From NCBI GenBank assembly GCA_030612225.1, contig JAUWOH010000169.1, positions 1 through 6,715 of the forward strand: a DNA stretch of 6,715 nt, given 5' to 3'. Made by a program: the position numbers and the translations under genes. The DNA is from Desulfobacteraceae bacterium (GTDB lineage: Bacteria; Desulfobacterota; Desulfobacteria; Desulfobacterales; JAUWMJ01). The notes under the pieces were generated by a model. The model was not told the origin of the DNA. It did not search any database and saw only the letters and a program-made list of their open reading frames with translations. Of this stretch, positions 1-4,409 are shown one piece after another; positions within the stretch are counted from its first letter, which is position 1; every line of letters starts with the position of its first letter.

Positions 1-1005
1 CGCCTTTCCCGCATGGCAGCAGCTTCATCGCGAATGGCCATAGACGATGCCGGAGTTAACATGGACTCCATTGACAGGGACCGGATGGGAATTATTCTAG
101 GAACAGCCTACGGAAGCACTGACGTTTCGGTTCAGTTCGCCGGAATACTTTTTGATGAAGGCCCAAGGATGGTCAGCCCCATTCTGGTTCCTAACTCAGT
201 AATGAACGCCCCTGCTGGGCATACATCCATAGAGCTTAAATTCAGGGGCATAAACTCTACAGTGAATCATCACGAAGCTTCGGCTGAGACCGCCATTGCT
301 TATGCTGCTGCAGAGATAAAACGTGGCAGTGCGAATGTCATGCTTACCGGGGGTGTTGAAATCATTTCAGAATTCTTTTTTGAAGTTTTAAGCAGGTTTA
401 GGGCTCTCTCCCCTGTAAACGAAGGACCAGAGGAAGCACGTCCCTTTGACACCATGAGAAACGGCTTCGTAGCCGGAGAGGGATCTGGAATCTTATGCAT
501 AGAAGACATGAAGCACGCCGAAGCCAGGGGAGCCACCCCGTATTGTGAAATCGTAGGATGGGGCATGAGCGCCTATCCTTCCCCACCCACGGACTGGCCT
601 TCAAATCCGAAAGGGCCTGTCCTTGCAATTATAAAGGCTCTTGAATCCGCAGGAATTGGCCCCAATGAAATCGATTACATTTCCGCCTCCGCCAACGGTG
701 GAAAGAAACTGGACATTCTCGAAGCTGAGGCCCTATCCAGTATATTCCCTACAGAAGGGAAAAGACCATTTATCTCTTCCATCAAAGGGGCCGTCGGCGA
801 AAGTTTCTCTTCAGGAGGGATAAGAACGGCAGCCATGGCGATATCGATTAAAGAAAAAGTCATACCTCCCACATTGGGACTAAAAAATCCGATAAAACCC
901 CTTCGGTTCGTATTAAATAAGAAGAAAGATGCCCAAATTAATTACGGCATGCTCAACGGCTTTTCATCCGGCGGGACATTTGTTTCTTTAATATTTCGAG
1001 GATAG
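1..1005 (+). CDS. Beta-ketoacyl-ACP synthase fold protein, catalytically degenerate (chain-length-factor-like), 5' partial
   Basis: The frame is open from base 1 and ends at TAG 1003-1005. The first in-frame ATG is at base 13, but codons 1-4 (RLSR) continue the usual KAS helix, so the true start lies upstream and roughly 50-60 residues are missing. Numbering from the Met at base 13, the thiolase-fold landmarks align with FabF/KAS II: the GGVE turn (113-116), the FDxxRNGFVAGEG block (145-157), the SSIK lysine (K258), IPPTLGL (284-290) and the C-terminal NGFSSGG (315-321). The nucleophile cysteine is Glu88 (in HHEASAE), the first histidine of HGTST is Ser226 (in SASANGG), and the second histidine is Glu263 (in VGESF). 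The FabF gate phenylalanine in GFGG is also lost. Known KAS chemistry needs the Cys, so condensation is unlikely. A chain-length-factor or other partner role in fatty acid, polyketide or aryl-polyene-type synthesis is inferred. The fold is certain; the pathway is unknown. Confidence 0.88.
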   Translation, partial: RLSRMAAASSRMAIDDAGVNMDSIDRDRMGIILGTAYGSTDVSVQFAGILFDEGPRMVSPILVPNSVMNAPAGHTSIELKFRGINSTVNHHEASAETAIAYAAAEIKRGSANVMLTGGVEIISEFFFEVLSRFRALSPVNEGPEEARPFDTMRNGFVAGEGSGILCIEDMKHAEARGATPYCEIVGWGMSAYPSPPTDWPSNPKGPVLAIIKALESAGIGPNEIDYISASANGGKKLDILEAEALSSIFPTEGKRPFISSIKGAVGESFSSGGIRTAAMAISIKEKVIPPTLGLKNPIKPLRFVLNKKKDAQINYGMLNGFSSGGTFVSLIFRG

Positions 1006-1020
1006 CGATAGTGCTTCACT

Positions 1021-1131
1021 GCGTGCCAAAATTTGAGCCACGCCTGTGGCGTGATGTGCCACCTAACGTCCCGCAGGCGGCGAGAGACAGATAAGCGCAG
1101 ACTTCGAAATGGGGCGTTTTGAAATTGGCTC
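1021..1131. repeat. GC-rich hairpin-forming segment between convergent genes, candidate dispersed repeat
   Basis: This stretch is visibly richer in G+C than the AT-rich DNA on its right. CACGCC (1039-1044) pairs with GGCGTG (1048-1053) across a TGT loop. GCCAC/GTGGC units at 1037-1041, 1046-1050 and 1058-1062 allow competing pairings, and CGCCTG (1041-1046) can pair with CAGGCG (1074-1079). The outer ends are inverted as well: GAGCCA at 1035-1040 and TGGCTC at 1126-1131. There is no T-run after the stems on the + strand, so it is not a standard intrinsic terminator. It could be a palindromic interspersed element; no second copy lies in this window to prove that. Confidence 0.3.
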
Positions 1132-1228
1132 GACAGTTTATAATAAAAAAGAAATTAACCGGAGAAGAATCTTTGGAATTATCAGCCATCCCGATGCAAG
1201 GCAGTATCCGGGAAAATATAAAACACCG

Positions 1229-2278
1229 TTAACCGTGAAATTCAACAAGATGACTGTAAACTGTAGTTGTTGTCAGTTTAAGTATGCATGCTACAGGAAT
1301 GGAAATTATCATTCCTAAGATCCCGCCTATCTGAGCACCTATGATGATTACAATGACGACAGTAACCGGGTGAAGGTTAACAATTTTTGCCACAACCAGA
1401 GGAATAATTAAAAAATTGTCTATGAGCTGGGCAACGATATAAATAGCGATTACTATTAAAAACTCAAGGCCAGGCACCGAGTTTACCAGCGCAATCAGCA
1501 CAGCAGGTATAGCCCCTGCTACCGGCCCTATATAGGGAATTAAATTTGACAGCCCTGCAAAAACAGCAAGGAGAACTGCATACGGAAAACCGACAGTAGC
1601 CAGTCCAAGCCAGACACAAAACCCGACTATCCCGGCTTCAAGGAGTCTTGCACGTATAAAATCGCCAAGTTGAACGTTAATCCGGTATTGCAGATTGAGC
1701 GCAAGTTCAAAAAAATTATTAGGAACCAGAGCTAAAAGTTTCTTGGAAACGGCCTGGCCGTCAAGAAGCATGAAAAATGCAAAAAAAGGGGCAAGGATTA
1801 TAACCGCTAATGACGATGAAATGATATTAGGTAAATTGTCAAATAGTCCTTTAAAAAATATTATTAATGTTCCTCCCAGGCTCTTGCTGATATCGATTTT
1901 GTACATATTAAATAAAAAAGAATTGAGCTTCTGTTCTGAGATGGCCAGAAGATTTGTCGTACCTTCTATAAACTTTGGCAGTTCATTCTTAAAGGCTGAC
2001 AGCTGACCGGCAGTTGCAGGAAGTAAAATATAAATACCGAACCCCGCAACAACAGTTATCAAGATGAACAAACCAGTAACTCCGATCCTTCTTGATACTC
2101 CGGTTCTTTCAATAGCATTTACAACAGGTGCAAGAAGATAATAAATAACAAATCCGAGCACAAATGAAACCAGTATGTTTTCTGCCTTGAAAACAACAAC
2201 TGTGCACAGCATTAGTATGCCGACAACTGCGAAGGATTTGATTAACCGCTCCCTTGTTAAGCTTTTCATATTATTCAA
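1229..2278 (-). CDS. AI-2E/PerM family membrane transporter
   Basis: A 349-residue integral membrane protein of normal family length. Hydrophobic segments lie at about 11-31, 34-55, 65-88, 151-173, 212-231, 233-263, 269-290 and 304-340, with the soluble stretch at about 90-145 that is typical of the family. The family signatures are LIPYIGPVAGAIPAV (246-260) near the centre, and HPVTVVIV (303-310) followed by a Gly-rich helix and ISIPVA near the C-terminus. The start is taken as TTG 2278-2276, which overlaps the upstream TGA stop (TTGA) and suggests translational coupling; ATG at 2269-2267, three codons later, is the alternative, and neither has a strong Shine-Dalgarno. Last gene of a three-gene operon with two cyclic-nucleotide-binding proteins. 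Family members have been linked to autoinducer-2 export and, in some halophiles, to Na+(Li+)/H+ antiport; the substrate here cannot be read from sequence. Confidence 0.9.
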   Translation of the reverse strand: MNNMKSLTRERLIKSFAVVGILMLCTVVVFKAENILVSFVLGFVIYYLLAPVVNAIERTGVSRRIGVTGLFILITVVAGFGIYILLPATAGQLSAFKNELPKFIEGTTNLLAISEQKLNSFLFNMYKIDISKSLGGTLIIFFKGLFDNLPNIISSSLAVIILAPFFAFFMLLDGQAVSKKLLALVPNNFFELALNLQYRINVQLGDFIRARLLEAGIVGFCVWLGLATVGFPYAVLLAVFAGLSNLIPYIGPVAGAIPAVLIALVNSVPGLEFLIVIAIYIVAQLIDNFLIIPLVVAKIVNLHPVTVVIVIIIGAQIGGILGMIISIPVACILKLTTTTVYSHLVEFHG

Positions 2279-2826
2279 GTGCTGCTTTCTGACTGAAGTA
2301 GTGTAAGTTGTTCTTCCAATATCGATACCCTGTCAGTTGTTTCTTTTAAACGCCTGCCTATCACTTCACCCAGGTGAAGAGCAATTTTTACGCCTATACC
2401 GGGCCTTCTTTCCAGAATTTCAAGTAAATCGGGCTTAAAAAAGCCGATAAGGGATGTATCTTCTTCTGCAACCGCCGTTGCGCTGCGTCTTCCGTTCTCC
2501 TCAACCAGGGAAAGTTCACCAAAAAAATCGCCTGATACAAGCTTTGTGATGATAATTCCGTGTGGACTTTTATTTTTATCCGTACGAGTTTCTTCTACTG
2601 TAATATTTACATGTCCGCTTGCAATAATATACATCCCGACACCGACCTCACCCTGGCAAAAGATAACTTCACCGGTTCGATATTTGCGAAGGTGAACAAT
2701 GTTAGTAACAAACTTGAGCTGTTTGGAACTAAGATCGGCAAATAAAATATTCTCTTTTAAGATTGCACTTATTTTTTTTTCTTCAGTAGTTCGTTTAAAA
2801 TAACTTTTCCATAAAAAATCTGCCAT
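2275..2826 (-). CDS. Stand-alone cyclic-nucleotide-binding domain protein, no DNA-binding domain
   Basis: A 183-residue soluble protein. One cyclic-nucleotide-binding beta-barrel covers about residues 24-145, with the phosphate-binding cassette FGELSLVEENGRRSATA at 102-118. The conserved Gly103-Glu104 and Arg114-Ser115 are all present, so the site looks competent for a cyclic nucleotide. After the C-helix the chain ends in a short amphipathic, coiled-coil-like tail (about 155-180); there is no winged-helix or enzyme domain, so it is not a transcription factor by itself. The start is ATG 2826-2824, preceded by a GGAG about nine bases upstream. It lies 28 bases after the Crp/Fnr regulator gene, and its stop overlaps the start of the AI-2E protein gene. 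A regulatory partner of that membrane protein, or of a kinase or phosphatase, is inferred. The ligand is unknown. Confidence 0.88.
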   Translation of the reverse strand: MADFLWKSYFKRTTEEKKISAILKENILFADLSSKQLKFVTNIVHLRKYRTGEVIFCQGEVGVGMYIIASGHVNITVEETRTDKNKSPHGIIITKLVSGDFFGELSLVEENGRRSATAVAEEDTSLIGFFKPDLLEILERRPGIGVKIALHLGEVIGRRLKETTDRVSILEEQLTLLQSESST

Positions 2827-2854
2827 GGTTTCGGCTCCGGTTTTGAAAATACGG

Positions 2855-3544
2855 CTAATACGCTCTTCGCTTTAATCGCGCCATATCAATTATTTGAATT
2901 TTGTTTTCCTGCATAGTTATCAATCCCTTATCTCGTAGGATTTTAAGCTCCTTGTTAATACTTTCCCTTGTTGAACCTATCATGTCACCAAGCTCTTTCT
3001 GCGTCAGATCTAAATCAATATAAACGCTGTCGGCATCTTGTCGGCCATATGACCCTGCAAGATCCAGGAGTTTCTTTGCCAGTCTGGCCGAAACATTTAG
3101 AAAGCAGGTGCCTTCCAGAAAATCATCTGTATCGCGCAGCCGCTTTGTAAGCTGGGAAAGTATTGATTCCATTGCGTTAATATTAGAATGTAGAAATAAG
3201 AGAAAATCTTTTCTACTGAGTATATAAATTTTTGTTGATTCCATGGCTAAAGCGTCTGCCGATCTTGGTTTTCCGTCAAAAAGAGCCATCTCACCAAAAA
3301 AATCGCCTTCGGAAAAAATAGTTACTATGACTTCATCGCCCAATCTGGAGGGAAGCACAATTTTAATAGTACCTTGCTTTATTATATAAAGAGACGAACC
3401 TTCGTCCCCTTTTCGGAAAAGCGTTTGTCCTTTTTTTAAAGACTGGAGGCGAACACATTCTGATAAACTTTCAAGATCCGAATCGCTTAATGAATTAAAT
3501 AAAGGTATTTTGTTAAGCAGTTGCTGCGGACTGGAAATGGGCAT
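2855..3544 (-). CDS. Crp/Fnr family transcriptional regulator
   Basis: A 229-residue regulator of standard length. The N-terminal cyclic-nucleotide-binding barrel covers about residues 12-125, with the cassette FGEMALFDGKPRSADA at 83-98 (Gly84-Glu85 and Arg93-Ser94 intact). A dimerisation helix follows at about 122-160. The C-terminal Crp-type winged helix has the recognition region TQKELGDMIGSTRESINKEL (181-200). The only cysteines are at about 30 and 147, so the N-terminal Fe-S cysteine cluster of FNR is absent. Cyclic nucleotide or another small ligand is therefore more likely than oxygen sensing through Fe-S, although the family also contains heme and ligand-free types. The start is ATG 3544-3542, with GGAG ten bases upstream. 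First gene of the operon; autoregulation through the 3545-3720 region is plausible but no clear Crp half-site pair was found. Confidence 0.92.
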   Translation of the reverse strand: MPISSPQQLLNKIPLFNSLSDSDLESLSECVRLQSLKKGQTLFRKGDEGSSLYIIKQGTIKIVLPSRLGDEVIVTIFSEGDFFGEMALFDGKPRSADALAMESTKIYILSRKDFLLFLHSNINAMESILSQLTKRLRDTDDFLEGTCFLNVSARLAKKLLDLAGSYGRQDADSVYIDLDLTQKELGDMIGSTRESINKELKILRDKGLITMQENKIQIIDMARLKRRAY

Positions 3545-3585
3545 GCTCTTTTGACTCCAAACAATTTACTAAAGATGCAGTTAAT

Positions 3586-3611
3586 CCGGCCCTCAGGCAT
3601 ATGAGTGCCGG
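3586..3611. promoter_or_regulatory. 26-base imperfect inverted repeat upstream of the Crp/Fnr operon
   Basis: CCGGC (3586-3590) pairs with GCCGG (3607-3611), and CTCA (3592-3595) with TGAG (3602-3605), with a single C/T mismatch and a six-base loop, GGCATA. It lies about 42 bases before the start codon of the Crp/Fnr gene. No T-run follows on either strand, so it is not an intrinsic terminator. It could be an operator for a dimeric protein or a hairpin in the leader RNA. Confidence 0.45.
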
Positions 3612-3656
3612 GTAAGACAAAGTGGGAAACTTGCGTTTAAAAAATATATATCATAT

Positions 3657-3672
3657 TGGCCGACAAATTGCA
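3657..3672 (+). promoter_or_regulatory. Candidate sigma-54 promoter, distal
   Basis: TGGCCGACAAATTGCA compares with the sigma-54 consensus TGGCAC-N5-TTGCW. The GG at 3658-3659 and GC at 3670-3671 have exactly ten bases between them, and the -12 element TTGCA is perfect. Transcription would begin near 3683, rightwards. A second match lies 94 bases downstream on the same strand. No activator binding sites were identified. Confidence 0.4.
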
Positions 3673-3750
3673 CTAACTTATTACCATGCTCAATCTTTCT
3701 TCAAATTTTTATCTTTTCAATGTCCTTTCTGCCTACGTTCATTCTTAATA

Positions 3751-3766
3751 TGGCACAAATTATGCA
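3751..3766 (+). promoter_or_regulatory. Candidate sigma-54 promoter, proximal
   Basis: TGGCACAAATTATGCA has a perfect -24 element (TGGCAC), a near-perfect -12 element (ATGCA against TTGCA), and the obligatory GG-N10-GC spacing (GG 3752-3753, GC 3764-3765). The predicted start is near 3777, rightwards. The next strong terminator is at 3976-4013, so the product would be short. It lies outside all credible genes. Confidence 0.5.
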
Positions 3767-3871
3767 GCTTTAATTATACTACAACGACATTTTTACTTTA
3801 TTTTTTTTGGAAGCAGCATATTGCTGCGACTTTTCTTCGCGACCGGAAGCCAGCCCGGCAAAAAATGGCAC

Positions 3872-3887
3872 ATGACCAACCAGTCAT
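3872..3887. promoter_or_regulatory. 16-base dyad resembling a TetR-type operator
   Basis: ATGACCAACCAGTCAT: the five-base arms ATGAC and GTCAT are perfect inverted repeats around a six-base centre, a layout common for TetR/AcrR family operators. It sits about 95 bases downstream of the predicted sigma-54 start, so in RNA it could equally be a small hairpin. Confidence 0.25.
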
Positions 3888-3991
3888 ATTCACTCTGTAA
3901 TACATGTGGGATAAACTGCGGCAGGTATTTGCGTGTTGAAATGGCTTTTTACAAATTAATAAAGATTGCAGAAATAAAAAGCCCTCACTGA
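3872..3991 (+). CDS. Possible 39-residue small protein with a CxxCxxxC motif
   Basis: ATG 3872-3874 to TGA 3989-3991. Residues 9-17 read CNTCGINCG, a CxxCxxxC arrangement like the [4Fe-4S]-binding N-terminus of molybdopterin oxidoreductases, followed by a helix-like, Lys-rich tail. No good Shine-Dalgarno precedes the ATG. The stop falls inside the terminator stem, and the frame stays open upstream to 3749 without another ATG. It could be a real small protein, a decayed fragment of a larger Fe-S protein, or chance. Position between a sigma-54 match and a terminator is the main argument for it. Confidence 0.2.
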   Translation: MTNQSYSLCNTCGINCGRYLRVEMAFYKLIKIAEIKSPH

Positions 3992-4013
3992 TATTTATCA
4001 GCGAGGGCTTTTT
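3976..4013. terminator. Strong bidirectional intrinsic terminator
   Basis: AAAAAGCCCTC (3976-3986) is the exact reverse complement of GAGGGCTTTTT (4003-4013). The inner arms CTGATA (3988-3993) and TATCAG (3996-4001) are also perfect, with one A/C mismatch (3987/4002) and a TT at the tip. The GC-rich stem base is flanked by five A on one side and five T on the other, so it should stop transcription in both directions. It terminates nothing obvious among the annotated genes, which points to a transcript arising inside the intergenic region. Confidence 0.9.
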
Positions 4014-4116
4014 ATAAGGTACAGATGGAGTAAGATGGAACTTAGGGCTGGAGTTATTGTAAATAAGCAACAACCATGCCATAATAGCAACATTATCATT
4101 CTCATGTTACACTAAA

Positions 4117-4353
4117 TGCTATTTTCTATTATATTACTAAGTTAGCAATGCTTTAATAAAATTAACGGCCAAACAGGTATTGTGGCACAGGCAGGACAAA
4201 TTAAAGCTTAATGCATTGTTTATATTGCAGTGCAAAATATATATTTCTAGTAGCTGTTTAACATAGCCATCAGCTATAGTAAATTTAAGTTCACACGCAA
4301 TCCCTGACAGTTAAAATAATAGTTGCTATTTTCTTTCTATTTGATATTACTAA
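4117..4353. repeat. Imperfect direct repeat in the antiporter leader
   Basis: The 4117-4140 copy is TGCTATTTTCT, three bases, then ATATTACTAA. The 4324-4353 copy has the same two blocks separated by nine bases. The copies start 207 bases apart. They may be paired regulator sites or remnants of a small duplication; low complexity tempers the claim. Confidence 0.4.
4216..4243 (+). promoter_or_regulatory. Candidate sigma-70 promoter for the antiporter operon with an internal dyad
   Basis: TTGTTT (4216-4221) and TATATA (4238-4243) are separated by 16 bases, an acceptable housekeeping promoter. A perfect dyad TTGCA-G-TGCAA (4225-4235) lies in the spacer, where a bound repressor would block polymerase. 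The start would be near 4250, giving a leader of about 160 nt. The region is AT-rich, so chance matches are easy. Confidence 0.3.
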
Positions 4354-4368
4354 TTTTTCTTTGATATT
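4340..4368. repeat. Tandem TTTGATATT boxes spaced 20 bases apart
   Basis: Identical nonamers TTTGATATT occur at 4340-4348 and 4360-4368. The start-to-start distance of 20 bases is close to two helical turns, which would place both boxes on one face of the DNA, as for tandem response-regulator sites. They end about 41 bases before the antiporter start codon. No matching regulator is identified. Confidence 0.35.
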
Positions 4369-4393
4369 GAAGTTTACTTGGAACAGATGCAGC

Positions 4394-4400
4394 AGGAGGT
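4394..4400 (+). promoter_or_regulatory. Shine-Dalgarno of the antiporter gene
   Basis: AGGAGGT is a full anti-Shine-Dalgarno match, nine bases before ATG 4410. It is the strongest ribosome site in the window and fixes the start. Confidence 0.9.
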
Positions 4401-4409
4401 AATTGATAA

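Larger units (their letters stand above)
3777..4013 (+). ncRNA. Candidate sigma-54-driven small RNA ending at an intrinsic terminator
   Basis: This unit is defined by the proximal sigma-54 match on the left and a very strong intrinsic terminator on the right, giving a transcript of about 237 nt (about 330 nt from the distal promoter). Inside it are a hairpin GCAGCA-TAT-TGCTGC (3813-3827) and a dyad ATGAC-N6-GTCAT (3872-3887), with AT-rich linkers. No known RNA family was recognised. A 39-codon ORF (3872-3991) overlaps it, so it may be a short mRNA instead. The boundaries are inferred from promoter and terminator motifs only. Confidence 0.35.

Noticed and set aside
1060..1068. Integron attC-like ACCTAAC box
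   Set aside because: It matches RYYYAAC, but no partner GTTRRRY box occurs at a suitable distance and no integrase or cassette is present.
1109..1318. 69-codon + strand ORF
   Set aside because: Its last third lies antisense to the AI-2E protein gene; no ribosome site and no family resemblance.
1695..2006. 103-codon + strand ORF
   Set aside because: Wholly antisense to the AI-2E protein gene, which has clear family motifs.
1229..2278. Firm assignment as an autoinducer-2 exporter
   Set aside because: The family name is historical; no AI-2 synthesis gene is in the window and the substrate cannot be read from sequence.
2855..3544. Assignment of the regulator as oxygen-sensing FNR
   Set aside because: Only two cysteines, neither in an N-terminal Fe-S cluster arrangement.
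3622..3900. 92-codon + strand ORF in the intergenic region
   Set aside because: Low-complexity, Phe/Tyr-rich translation without domain features. It spans both sigma-54 matches and has no ribosome site.
3798..4082. 94-codon - strand ORF across the terminator
   Set aside because: It reads straight through the perfect terminator stem and shows no recognisable protein pattern.
4183..4198. Third TGGCAC motif as a sigma-54 promoter
   Set aside because: There is no GC at the required ten-base spacing and no TTGC-like -12 element.
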